A program made the translations under genes and the position numbers. The notes under the pieces are model-generated. The model saw only the letters and a list, made by a program, of their open reading frames with translations, did no database searches and was not told the origin of the DNA. Of a DNA stretch of 18,707 bases, positions 1 through 7,482 are shown in pieces. How positions within the stretch are numbered: position 1 is the stretch's first letter; each line of letters opens with the position of its first letter. The stretch spans positions 1-18,707 of the forward strand of contig JAQVTV010000005.1 of NCBI GenBank assembly GCA_028699855.1. The letters run 5' to 3'. The stretch comes from Candidatus Izemoplasmatales bacterium. Its GTDB lineage: Bacteria > Bacillota_I > Bacilli_A > Izemoplasmatales > Hujiaoplasmataceae.

Positions 1-990
1 CGAACAGATGATGGTCGCCTGTCCAAGAGTTTCCACGGTCGAAAGGTTTTTGATGATGGCGTGCCGTTTGACCATCCGTTGCATGCCCAAAGCCAACACG
101 ACCGTGATGACGGCGGTCAAACCCTCGGGTATGGCTGCGACCGCAAGCGCGATCGCAGTCAAAAAGATTTCAAAGATCTGTTTTTGCTGGGCCAAGCCCA
201 GAATAAACACAAAGACGGATACTCCGATGCATATCAATCCGAGGATCTTGGCGAATTGGTCAATGGTCTTTTGTAAAGGCGTTTTCGCTTCTTCCACACG
301 ATCAAGCATTTCCGCGATCTTGCCGATTTCGGTGTTCATGCCCGTTTCGACGACGATGCCATACGCCTTGCCATAGGTGACGAGCGTCGACATGAACGCC
401 ACATTCTTTCTTTCCGCGAGCACGACTTCGTGGTCATACTCGATGGTCGCGTCCTTTTCCACAGCCAGCGATTCGCCGGTGAGCGTCGATTCATCGATTT
501 TGAAGTTGACGGATGAAAACAAGCGTACATCCGCAGGGACGGAATCGCCCGTTTCCAAATAGACGATATCACCAGGCACCAATTCAGTCGCGGATATCTC
601 GCTTAAGACGCCATCTCTGATCACCTTTGCGTGCGGCGAACTCATTCTTCTGAGCGCAGCCAAAGCGTTCGATGCTTTGCGTTCCTGCGTCACACCCAAA
701 AACGCATTCAAAATCACGATGGCAAGGATGATGAAGCCGTCAACCAATCCTTCATGACCGATCAATCCGGTGATGATCGAGATCACAGCCGCGATCAAAA
801 GGATCAGGACAAGAAAATCCTTGAACTGAGACAAAAACATTTGGAACCATGTCTTTTTTTGAGTCTCACGCAAACTGTTGGGTCCGAATTCAATGAGCCT
901 TTGTGCGACTTCTAAGGAACTCAGCCCGACTTTGACATCCACTTGTTTTTGGGTTTGTACTTGCTCGATATTTTTCAAATACGCATCCAT
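1..990 (-). CDS. Type II cation-transporting P-type ATPase (Ca2+/Mn2+ class), N-terminal part; C-terminus off the window
   Basis: The frame is open from an ATG at 990 to base 1 (330 codons) and continues beyond the window. The cytosolic N-domain (LSSLEVAQRLIEFGPN) is followed by a TM1-TM2 hairpin near residues 45-95, the actuator domain with TGES at 171-174, and TM3-TM4 with AAIPEGL (Pro288), the ion-site signature of SERCA/PMR1-like P2 ATPases. The last codons read LGQATIICS, so the window stops just before the expected phosphorylation motif DKTGTLT. A GAAAGGGTG ribosome site lies about 9 bases before the ATG. The family pumps Ca2+ or Mn2+ out of the cytoplasm using ATP. A Mn2+-type riboswitch directly upstream favours Mn2+ efflux, which is an inference. 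The P-domain, N-domain and TM5-TM10 cannot be inspected, so specificity remains open. Confidence 0.93.
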   Translation of the reverse strand, partial: MDAYLKNIEQVQTQKQVDVKVGLSSLEVAQRLIEFGPNSLRETQKKTWFQMFLSQFKDFLVLILLIAAVISIITGLIGHEGLVDGFIILAIVILNAFLGVTQERKASNALAALRRMSSPHAKVIRDGVLSEISATELVPGDIVYLETGDSVPADVRLFSSVNFKIDESTLTGESLAVEKDATIEYDHEVVLAERKNVAFMSTLVTYGKAYGIVVETGMNTEIGKIAEMLDRVEEAKTPLQKTIDQFAKILGLICIGVSVFVFILGLAQQKQIFEIFLTAIALAVAAIPEGLTAVITVVLALGMQRMVKRHAIIKNLSTVETLGQATIICS

Positions 991-1013
991 TCTTTGTTTC
1001 ACCCTTTCGCTTT

Positions 1014-1052
1014 AAAAAAACAGACCTATGCACATATCCGGTGCATAAGTCT
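1014..1052 (-). terminator. Riboswitch-controlled rho-independent terminator
   Basis: The minus strand reads a 12-bp stem AGACTTATGCAC/GTGCATAGGTCT (one G-U pair, bases 1041-1052 with 1022-1033) around a 7-base loop, followed by G and seven T (1020-1014). The ATPase start codon is 23 bases further on. The 5' arm overlaps the 3' strand of riboswitch P1. It is also the first strong terminator after the hydrogenase-transporter operon, so it may end that transcript too. Confidence 0.92.
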
Positions 1053-1126
1053 TGCCGTTACGATCAAACCAGGCTAATGCCATGCATGTTGATTTGATCA
1101 CGGGAACCGCCGGCTACTCCCTTATG
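1014..1126 (-). promoter_or_regulatory. yybP-ykoY family (Mn2+) riboswitch in the P-type ATPase leader
   Basis: Reading the minus strand, CATAAG (1126-1121) runs into GGGAGTAG (1121-1114), the hallmark of this family. A GATCAAATCA/TGGTTTGATC helix follows, and then CGGCAAGACTTATG (down to 1044), the conserved 3' side. CATAAG can pair with CTTATG (1049-1044) to close P1. The same CTTATG is the 5' arm of the downstream terminator, so P1 and terminator are mutually exclusive. This is the arrangement expected of an ON switch in which Mn2+ binding stabilises P1 and permits readthrough. Family members are known upstream of Mn2+ exporters and P-type ATPases, which matches the gene here. The assignment rests on motif recognition by eye and was not checked with a covariance model. 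Confidence 0.87.
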
Positions 1127-1137
1127 TATTTGATTCA

Positions 1138-1166
1138 ATCATATAGCACAAAGACGCGAATGTCAA
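1138..1166 (-). promoter_or_regulatory. Sigma-A-type promoter for the riboswitch-ATPase unit
   Basis: TTGACA (1166-1161), a 17-base spacer and TATGAT (1143-1138) on the minus strand. The -35 is a perfect match and the -10 has one mismatch. Predicted transcription starts near 1131, just before the riboswitch. The TGA stop of the preceding permease (1165-1163) lies inside the -35 hexamer, so the promoter is built into the end of that gene. Confidence 0.85.
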
Positions 1167-1933
1167 TCGGTTGGGGATTTCTTCGTTCCTTTAATTATTA
1201 TCATGGACGCATCTTTGTTTTTGAATAGATTGATGCCAATCTCAATCGCCAATGCCAGGAGAATCAATAGAATCGTCCATGCGAACACTGTGTCGTACGC
1301 CAAATTGATTTTAGCCAAATACAGGCTGTTTCCGATAGATGTCCGGGTTTGTGACAAATATTCCGCCATGATCAGCACTTTGATTCCCAGACCCGCCGAC
1401 TGCAACATCACCGTCCGAATGCGACTTCGCATCAAGGGGAGGTAACAATGCCATAATCCCGACCATTTTCGATTGTCTTCCAGGCGATACACATCGATCA
1501 ATTCCGTGTCGATGCCGATGATTCCGTCATGAAACGCCTGATATATCAAAGGAAAGATCATTAAAAAGGTGATGACATAAGGTGTCACGCTAAAGCCGAA
1601 GAAGATCAGGAGGATGACGATGACCGACACCACGGGCACGCTTCGCAAAACCGCTGCGACCGGTTGAAAAAAGACCGCAAACCATGGCTTGAACCCGGCG
1701 ATAATACCCAAAACACTCCCCAGTATCAATGAACCCGACATGGCGATGACCAAGCGAAGAAAACTCATACCCATCGCATTCAATGAAGCCGCATAACGAA
1801 AGAGATCAACGAATGCCATTCCGACCCTTGTGGGGCTCGGCAATAACAATGGGTTGTTGACCCATGCGAAGCCGATCAGCCAAATCAAAAACAGGATAAA
1901 GACAGATAGGATCATCAAAGAAGTTTTCTTCAA
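1163..1933 (-). CDS. ABC transporter permease, NitT/TauT (SsuC/ThiX-like) family
   Basis: This integral membrane protein of 256 residues has about six hydrophobic segments and a cytoplasmic EAA-type loop (ELIDVYRLEDNRKWSG to YLPLM), typical of BPD_transp_1 permeases for nitrate, sulfonate, taurine or pyrimidine precursors. An upstream ATG at 1942 directly abuts AAAGGAGG with no spacing. The TTG at 1933 lies 9 bases after it and gives the natural N-terminus MKKTSLMILS, so TTG is preferred. It follows the binding-protein gene by 15 bases and should be cotranscribed with it. No matching ATPase gene is nearby, so the pair must borrow one from elsewhere. The substrate is unknown. Confidence 0.85.
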   Translation of the reverse strand: MKKTSLMILSVFILFLIWLIGFAWVNNPLLLPSPTRVGMAFVDLFRYAASLNAMGMSFLRLVIAMSGSLILGSVLGIIAGFKPWFAVFFQPVAAVLRSVPVVSVIVILLIFFGFSVTPYVITFLMIFPLIYQAFHDGIIGIDTELIDVYRLEDNRKWSGLWHCYLPLMRSRIRTVMLQSAGLGIKVLIMAEYLSQTRTSIGNSLYLAKINLAYDTVFAWTILLILLALAIEIGINLFKNKDASMIIIKGTKKSPTD

Positions 1934-1948
1934 GAGTTCCATCCTCCT

Positions 1949-2857
1949 TTAGGGAAGATAATAAAAAGCGTGATCCGGAAGCCCGCCTCCGATCAGCGCG
2001 GGATTACGTTCCAGGATGAGAGAAAAATACGCTTCAAGATCCTCACGTACGTCAAGCGCGGATACAAAACCGAGGTGGCTGTTGGGGATCGCCGAAAGCA
2101 ACACATCCCGCGAATAAGGATAATTCAAGCTTGCGGCAGTATCGGCCGCTGTTTCGGGAGAGTTCAGAACCTGGTTCACGGATGTTTCAAGCAAATCGAG
2201 GAAATCGGAAATTTCATCCTGTGTGAGCGTGGCTCTCGCAAATGCCCCTGCTTGCGGGTATGAACTCTCACCCGTCAGTTCCTGATACGCAACTTGAAGA
2301 TCGATGACAGAAATCTCGGGAAATTGTGCGCTCAGGATCGAAAGCGAAGGTTCTGCGACGAGTACGACGCGCGACGGGTCGAAAACGAAATCAGCCATCG
2401 CGGTTTGAACGGAGTCGACGATACGGTAGTCTGAGACGATATCATGAGAAGACAATATGTATGTAAGGATGATTTCTGATGTCTGATTCATGCCAAAAAC
2501 AGTGATTTCACGTCCGTTCAAGGTGTCTAGATCAAAAACACTGTCTGTTTGGGTGACCAGATAATAGTTTCCAAATACGATAGCGGCTATCAAGATATAA
2601 TCGGGCTTCGTCTGATACAGTTTCGCGCCCAAGTTCGTCGGTGCCACAATGAAATCATGACTCTTTGAACCAAATGCCGCGACCAATGCATCGGCCCCCT
2701 GAACAATATCCACGAGATAATCCGGATCTTCATCTACATACATTAGGGCAAGTTGCGGTGATCCTCCGGGAACGATGAGGCTATATCGGTTGTGTCCGAC
2801 ACACGACACCAACCCCGACACAAGAAACAGACACAGAATGACACATCCCCGCTTCAT
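1949..2857 (-). CDS. ABC transporter substrate-binding lipoprotein, NMT1/NitT-TauT-like
   Basis: This is a 302-residue protein. A basic and hydrophobic leader ends in the lipobox LVSC (Cys19), so it should be lipid-anchored on the outer face of the membrane. The mature part reads like a type 2 periplasmic-binding fold: SLIVPGGSPQLALMYV opening strand, a segment giving DALVAAFGSKSHDFIVAPT, then LNGREITVFGMNQTSEIIL and VVLVAEPSLSIL. These resemble binding proteins that feed SsuC/ThiX-type permeases. Its ATG overlaps the hydrogenase stop codon as ATGA, which implies translational coupling to hndD. A role in supplying a cofactor or metal to the hydrogenase is possible but speculative. The ligand cannot be read from the sequence. 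Confidence 0.8.
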   Translation of the reverse strand: MKRGCVILCLFLVSGLVSCVGHNRYSLIVPGGSPQLALMYVDEDPDYLVDIVQGADALVAAFGSKSHDFIVAPTNLGAKLYQTKPDYILIAAIVFGNYYLVTQTDSVFDLDTLNGREITVFGMNQTSEIILTYILSSHDIVSDYRIVDSVQTAMADFVFDPSRVVLVAEPSLSILSAQFPEISVIDLQVAYQELTGESSYPQAGAFARATLTQDEISDFLDLLETSVNQVLNSPETAADTAASLNYPYSRDVLLSAIPNSHLGFVSALDVREDLEAYFSLILERNPALIGGGLPDHAFYYLP

Positions 2858-4611
2858 GATCCTGAGTACGGGCTTCTTTTTGTGTATTTCGTATGAAGCA
2901 AGGTGTGCGCCAAATGGCTGTTGGGCTTATCCAAGAATGACTCATAAATCTCCTGAATGGCCGGGTTGAGATGAGACTTCCGAAATTCGGTCGCTTCATC
3001 AATCGCATACAAGACTTTCGCGCGTTTGGCGCGAACATCGACCTTTTCCTGAATTTCTGCGGGGACGATCGGTTGTCCGCCTCCGTTGACGCAGCCACCG
3101 ACACAGCCCATGAACTCGACAAAATGATAGGTTTTTGTTCCTGTCTTCATGTGTTCGAGAAATTCCTTGATGGCCCTGCCGCCCTGGACCACGGCCACAC
3201 GAATCTCGTTTCCGTGAATCGTGTACGTCGCCTCTTTGATCTCTTCAGAACCCCGGACTTCCGTGAACTCAATCGGGGTGGAATGGCCTTCCAATATTTC
3301 CGAAACAGTCCTGAGCGCGGCTTCCATGACGCCTCCGGACGCACCGAAGATGGATGCGGCTCCGGTATATGATGCCAAAGCCCCGAAAGGTTTGCTGGGC
3401 TCCAAATCACGAAACGGGATGCCTTGGTGCCGAATCAAGCGCGCGAGTTCGCGTGTGGTCAGCACGATATCGACGTCCCTGAGGCCGTCTCTGCCCATTT
3501 CGGGTCGTTTCGCTTCCGCTTTTTTCGCTACACACGGCATGATGGACACGGAAACGATATCTTTGGCCGCCTTGTTCAATCGCTCGGCATAATACGTTTT
3601 GATCAAAGCCCCCGCCATTTGTTGAGGAGATTTGCATGATGAAAGATTGGGAATGTATTCAGGATAATACATTTCCAAGTAGTTGATCCAGCCCGGAGAG
3701 CACGAAGTGAACATCGGCAAAACACCTTGATGATTCAGACGGTTGATGAACTCGTGACCTTCTTCCATGATGGTTAAATCCGCCGTGAAATTGGTATCGA
3801 TGATCTCGTTGACTCCCAACTCTTTCAAAGAGGCGAACAACTGCCCTTCCACATTGGTGCCGATCTTGTAGCCGAACTCTTCACCCAAAGCCGCCCGTAC
3901 CGCGGGAGCCACTTGAACCACCACGACTTTATTCGGGTCGCGAAGCGCACGTTCAAAAGTCTTGATTTGATCGTCTTCCCGCAAAGCTCCGGTCGGACAC
4001 GCCTGAATACATTTGCCGCAATAAATACAGCCTGAATCTTCCAGATTATGAAATAACGCCGGTCCGACAAAGGTTTTCGAACCCCGCTTGTTGAAATTGA
4101 GGATTCCCAGACCCGACAGTTTTTCACACGCGGACACACAGCGTCCGCACAACACGCATTTGCTGGAGTCGATGACCATCGCTCCGGAAGTATCATTGAA
4201 GAGGATATCTTTCTGATCAAACAGTTTCGCGTTGGAAAAATCGTTTTCGACGTTATAACGGCGAAGGAGATCCAGAAATTCGCAACTGTTTTCCCGCGAA
4301 CACTTCCAGCATTCAAACTTATGATTCCCGGCAAGCAATTCCAGATTGAAAGAGACTGTATCATAGACTTCTTTCGTGTTCGTCTTGATGATCATCCCAT
4401 CCTGGACTTGGGTGGAACACGACGTCTTCAACCCCTTCTGACCTTCAATCTTGACGACGCACACCCGGCAGTTTGACGCTTCATGAATCCCCTCAAGAAA
4501 ACAAAGCCTAGGTATTTTGATTCCTGCGACTTCCGCTGCGCGTAACACGGTATAATCTCCAGGTACCGAGACGGGTCTCCCATCGATGGTCAAGGTTACG
4601 AGATTAGACAT
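2854..4611 (-). CDS. hndD: [FeFe] hydrogenase catalytic subunit, NAD(P)H-linked (HndD/HydA type)
   Basis: This 585-residue protein catalyses reversible H2 formation at the H-cluster. Domains in order: [2Fe-2S] ferredoxin (Cys37, 48, 51, 65), His-Cys cluster (H97-x3-C101-x2-C104-x5-C110), two [4Fe-4S] sites (Cys152/155/158/162 and 195/198/201/205), the H-cluster domain and a small-subunit-like tail. L2 is MPCVAKK (Cys360) and L3 is FMGCVGGCVNGGGQP (Cys503, Cys507). L1 reads TSCSPGW (Cys304, Ser305) where TSCCPGW is canonical, with an additional Cys326 in LSSCKSPQQ. The ATG at 4611 sits about 9 bases after GGAGG; an in-frame ATG at 4617 is only 3 bases away and less likely. The gene overlaps hndC by 8 bp. 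HydE, HydF and HydG maturases are not in the window. Confidence 0.95.
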   Translation of the reverse strand: MSNLVTLTIDGRPVSVPGDYTVLRAAEVAGIKIPRLCFLEGIHEASNCRVCVVKIEGQKGLKTSCSTQVQDGMIIKTNTKEVYDTVSFNLELLAGNHKFECWKCSRENSCEFLDLLRRYNVENDFSNAKLFDQKDILFNDTSGAMVIDSSKCVLCGRCVSACEKLSGLGILNFNKRGSKTFVGPALFHNLEDSGCIYCGKCIQACPTGALREDDQIKTFERALRDPNKVVVVQVAPAVRAALGEEFGYKIGTNVEGQLFASLKELGVNEIIDTNFTADLTIMEEGHEFINRLNHQGVLPMFTSCSPGWINYLEMYYPEYIPNLSSCKSPQQMAGALIKTYYAERLNKAAKDIVSVSIMPCVAKKAEAKRPEMGRDGLRDVDIVLTTRELARLIRHQGIPFRDLEPSKPFGALASYTGAASIFGASGGVMEAALRTVSEILEGHSTPIEFTEVRGSEEIKEATYTIHGNEIRVAVVQGGRAIKEFLEHMKTGTKTYHFVEFMGCVGGCVNGGGQPIVPAEIQEKVDVRAKRAKVLYAIDEATEFRKSHLNPAIQEIYESFLDKPNSHLAHTLLHTKYTKRSPYSGS

Positions 4612-6421
4612 GGGCATGCTCCTCCTTCATCACCGGTTTTGTGGAGATCGCATTCACGGGGCAAGCGACTTTGCATGCGCCACAATGGATGCATAATGCA
4701 GGATCAATATGATGCAGTTCCTTGACCTTGCCATGAATAGCGCCAACCGGACAGTTGCGTGCACATTTCGTGCAGCCGATGCAGTCCTCCGTGATAGTGA
4801 AAGTCGTCAGTTTCGCACATACGCCGGCGGGACAGACTTTATCATAGACATGGGCTTCATATTCCGAACGAAAATGTTTCAATGTCGACAACACGGGATT
4901 GGGTGCTGTTTGTCCCAATCCGCACAGCGATGATTCCTGGATCATTTTTCCTAAACGCTCGAGCACATCGAGATCTTCCTCGGTGCCTTTGCCTTCGCAG
5001 ATACGATTCAGTATGTCGAGCATTCTTTTGGTTCCTTCGCGACAAGGCGTGCATTTTCCACACGATTCCTCGACCGTGAAGTCAAGATAAAACCGGGCGA
5101 CATCGACCATGCAATTATCTTCGTCCATGACGATCATGCCACCGCTGCCCATCATCGAACCGAGTTCGACGAGATTATCAAAATCAATCGGTGTATCCAA
5201 ATACTTTTCCGTGATACATCCGCCCGAAGGACCTCCGGTCTGAACGGCTTTGAATTTGCGTTTGTTGGGAATTCCGCCGCCGATGTCGTAGATTGCTTCG
5301 CGCAACGTCGTTCCCATCGGGATTTCGATCAAACCTGTATTCATGATTTTGCCGCCTAAAGCGAATACTTTCGTACCCGAAGATTTCTCTGTACCCACAT
5401 TTTTGAACCAATCCGCGCCTTTCATGAAGATGACCGGAACATTGGCGAATGTTTCGACGTTGTTCACATTCGTCGGTCTGCCCCACAGACCTCGGACAGC
5501 CGGAAACGGCGGTTTGTTTCGCGGCATACCGCGTTCGCCTTCGATGGAGGCGATCAAAGCGGTCTCTTCGCCGCACACAAATGCGCCCGCACCCAACCGC
5601 AGTTCAATATCGAAATCAAAATGACTTCCCAAAATATTGCGACCCAAAATCTGCAATTCACGCGCTTGGCGAATGGCAATCTCCAGACGTTCGACTGCGA
5701 CGGGATATTCCGCACGCACATAGATGTAGCCCTGATGCGCACCAATCGCATACCCGCATATCGCCATGGCTTCCAACACCGAATGCGGATCGCCTTCCAA
5801 CACCGCTCGGTCCATGAAGGCACCGGGGTCGCCCTCGTCCGCATTGCAGATGACGTATTTGACGTCGTCGACGCTCTTTGCGGCAAACTCCCATTTGAGT
5901 CCGGTCGGGAATCCGCCGCCACCGCGTCCGCGCAATCCCGATTGCTTCATAGTATCAATGACTGTTTTGGGATCCATCTCGCGCAACACTTTGGCCAAGG
6001 CGAAATACCCATCCCGGGCGATGTATTCCGATATGTCCAGCGGATTGATCACGCCACAGTTTCTCAGGGCAATCCGTTTCTGCATTTTATAGAACTTGAG
6101 TTGGCTGATATTTTTGATTTTTCCTCTGTCGAAAGGCTCCGGAATGCGGTATTGTTCGACAATTCGTCCGTGCTTGATATGTTCTTCGATGATCGTCGCC
6201 ACGGCTTCCACGGTGATGTTTTGATAAAACACCTCACCCGGATACATCACGACCACGGGATGATACTCGCACAGTCCCATGCATCCGGTCATCACGGTTT
6301 TGGCTTCGTCTGTCAAGCCTTCCTGTTCGAGCAGTCGATCGAACTCCCGCTTGATGTCCTTGGCTTCCTGCTTCGAACATGCTTCGCCACCACAAATAAT
6401 CACATGAATTCGTTCAAGCAT
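4604..6421 (-). CDS. hndC: NADH-binding NuoF-like flavoprotein subunit of the [FeFe] hydrogenase (HndC/HydB)
   Basis: This 605-residue protein carries FMN and NAD(P)H sites and passes electrons between the pyridine nucleotide, ferredoxin clusters and HndD. An N-terminal thioredoxin-like [2Fe-2S] domain (Cys10, 15, 47, 51) is followed by the NuoF core with GRGGGGFPTG (165-174), NADEGDPGAF and CGEETALI. Next come the SLBB region and the C-terminal [4Fe-4S] motif SCGKCTPC (Cys454, 457, 460, then Cys500). The tail adds two [4Fe-4S] ferredoxin motifs (Cys547-557 and Cys577-587) preceded by CPAGVC. This is the full HndC/HydB architecture of trimeric and tetrameric, often electron-bifurcating enzymes. 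The frame is open upstream, but the ATG at 6421 has an AGGTGG site and leaves only 8 bases after hndB. Confidence 0.95.
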   Translation of the reverse strand: MLERIHVIICGGEACSKQEAKDIKREFDRLLEQEGLTDEAKTVMTGCMGLCEYHPVVVMYPGEVFYQNITVEAVATIIEEHIKHGRIVEQYRIPEPFDRGKIKNISQLKFYKMQKRIALRNCGVINPLDISEYIARDGYFALAKVLREMDPKTVIDTMKQSGLRGRGGGGFPTGLKWEFAAKSVDDVKYVICNADEGDPGAFMDRAVLEGDPHSVLEAMAICGYAIGAHQGYIYVRAEYPVAVERLEIAIRQARELQILGRNILGSHFDFDIELRLGAGAFVCGEETALIASIEGERGMPRNKPPFPAVRGLWGRPTNVNNVETFANVPVIFMKGADWFKNVGTEKSSGTKVFALGGKIMNTGLIEIPMGTTLREAIYDIGGGIPNKRKFKAVQTGGPSGGCITEKYLDTPIDFDNLVELGSMMGSGGMIVMDEDNCMVDVARFYLDFTVEESCGKCTPCREGTKRMLDILNRICEGKGTEEDLDVLERLGKMIQESSLCGLGQTAPNPVLSTLKHFRSEYEAHVYDKVCPAGVCAKLTTFTITEDCIGCTKCARNCPVGAIHGKVKELHHIDPALCIHCGACKVACPVNAISTKPVMKEEHAHV

Positions 6422-6429
6422 GATTCCAC

Positions 6430-6798
6430 CTACCTTTTGATGGCCGAGAGAAAGTATTTTTCGATGGGAGCGCCACCGATGATATGCTCTTCGACGATAT
6501 CTTCCACAACTCTTTCGCTGACTTGACAATAAATGGTGTGGTTGCCATTGGACTCCAATATCTCTACCAACGGTTCAAAAGCACATTCACCCATGCAACC
6601 GACCGGCGTCAAAATGATATTCTTGAGATTGTGCTCGCGGATCTCTTCTTGAAATTTTTGATAGACATGCTTCGCACCCGCGGCGATACCGCATGTGCCC
6701 ATGCCGATTTGAATACGAATACTGCCTGGATTGAGTCGCATATTAATGTTTTTACGCGCAGAATCACGCAATTTGATCAGATCTTCAATGGATTTCAT
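6430..6798 (-). CDS. hndB: Thioredoxin-like [2Fe-2S] ferredoxin subunit (HndB)
   Basis: This 122-residue protein has the fold-defining stretch IGMGTCGIAAGA (Cys36) and GCMGEC (Cys68, Cys72), as in the HndB subunit of NADP-reducing hydrogenase of the Desulfovibrio fructosovorans type. The first cysteine pair of a NuoE-like site is reduced to one Cys here, which I recall as usual for HndB. The ATG at 6798 follows GGAGG by 8 bases; the open frame upstream lacks such a site. It lies between hndA (111-base gap) and hndC (8-base gap), giving the order hndA-B-C-D. It presumably acts as an electron carrier module of the soluble cytoplasmic complex. Confidence 0.92.
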   Translation of the reverse strand: MKSIEDLIKLRDSARKNINMRLNPGSIRIQIGMGTCGIAAGAKHVYQKFQEEIREHNLKNIILTPVGCMGECAFEPLVEILESNGNHTIYCQVSERVVEDIVEEHIIGGAPIEKYFLSAIKR

Positions 6799-6909
6799 GG
6801 TTCTTACCTCCGATAAAATAATAATGGGATTAAAAAACAAAAAATCCCTGTTTGGAATCAAACTGAGATTCTCTGCCCATACTAATACGCACACAATGCG
6901 TCAAACGTT

Positions 6910-7404
6910 TCATAATGTTTTCTTGAAATTCTTGAGGATTTCCTTCGCGTTTTGTACCGAACAATTACCGTGAACCGTTTGATTGACGGTTATGACCGGA
7001 GCCAATCCGCATGCACCGATACACCGTGTGGCCTGCAAAGTGAAAATCCCGTCCGCGGTCGTCTCTCCCGGTGCGATTTTCAACTCATCCGAAAAAGCAT
7101 CAAGAATGCCTTGTGAACCCCTGACATAACAGGCCGTTCCAAGACATACATTGATGATGTTTTCACCTTTCGGTTCAATCGAAAATTGGCTGTAAAACGT
7201 CACGACGCCATTGATCTTGGCGATGCTTTGGTCCAGTTCTCTCGAGATGATTTTTTGTATGGACAAAGGCACACAACCAAAGATTTTCTGTGCTTCGTGT
7301 AATGTAGGCATCAATGGACCCGGCTTTTTTTTGTTTTCTTCCATTGATGCATACAAATGAGCGAGTTTTTCCTCTGTGATCAATTGTTTTCCGCTCACTA
7401 TCAA
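6910..7404 (-). CDS. hndA: NuoE-like [2Fe-2S] subunit of the [FeFe] hydrogenase (HndA/HydC)
   Basis: This 164-residue protein has a helical N-terminal part and a thioredoxin-like C-terminal part. The [2Fe-2S] ligands are Cys87 and Cys92 (CLGTAC) and Cys128 and Cys132 (CIGAC), as in the 24-kDa subunit of complex I; the GVVTFYSQF stretch is family-typical. It is the first gene of the hydrogenase operon, preceded by a good promoter. The start is a TTG at 7404, five bases after GAAGGGAG. A GTG two codons later (7398) has 11-base spacing and is the alternative; no ATG is available near this ribosome site. Confidence 0.93.
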   Translation of the reverse strand: MIVSGKQLITEEKLAHLYASMEENKKKPGPLMPTLHEAQKIFGCVPLSIQKIISRELDQSIAKINGVVTFYSQFSIEPKGENIINVCLGTACYVRGSQGILDAFSDELKIAPGETTADGIFTLQATRCIGACGLAPVITVNQTVHGNCSVQNAKEILKNFKKTL

Positions 7405-7438
7405 TGTAACTCCCTTCTTCGTTTATTCAAGCACCCGT

Positions 7439-7447
7439 ATTATAACA
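7439..7447 (-). promoter_or_regulatory. Extended -10 promoter for the hnd operon
   Basis: The minus strand reads TGT followed by TATAAT (7447-7439): a perfect -10 with the TG extension. The region 16-18 bases upstream (TTCCTT/TCCTTT) is a poor -35, as is usual for extended -10 promoters. Predicted start is near 7432, giving a leader of about 28 bases before the hndA start. It sits just after the stop codon of the preceding surface-protein gene. Confidence 0.7.
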
Positions 7448-7482
7448 CTTAAACAGACGAAAAGGAACATGCGAAAAGACCA

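Noticed and set aside
5621..6526. Plus-strand open frame of 301 codons
   Set aside because: It lies entirely opposite hndC and the end of hndB, has no family-like content and is explained as antisense shadow of a well-supported gene.
6826..6848. GGGATT/AATCCC inverted repeat in the 111-base gap between hndA and hndB
   Set aside because: Six pairs around a long A/T loop is too weak for a terminator, and the genes must be co-expressed. At most it is a mild attenuator or processing site.
6880..6910. TTGACG-17-TATGGG promoter-like pair after hndA
   Set aside because: The -10 matches the consensus at only three positions, and it is inside an operon with a better promoter upstream.
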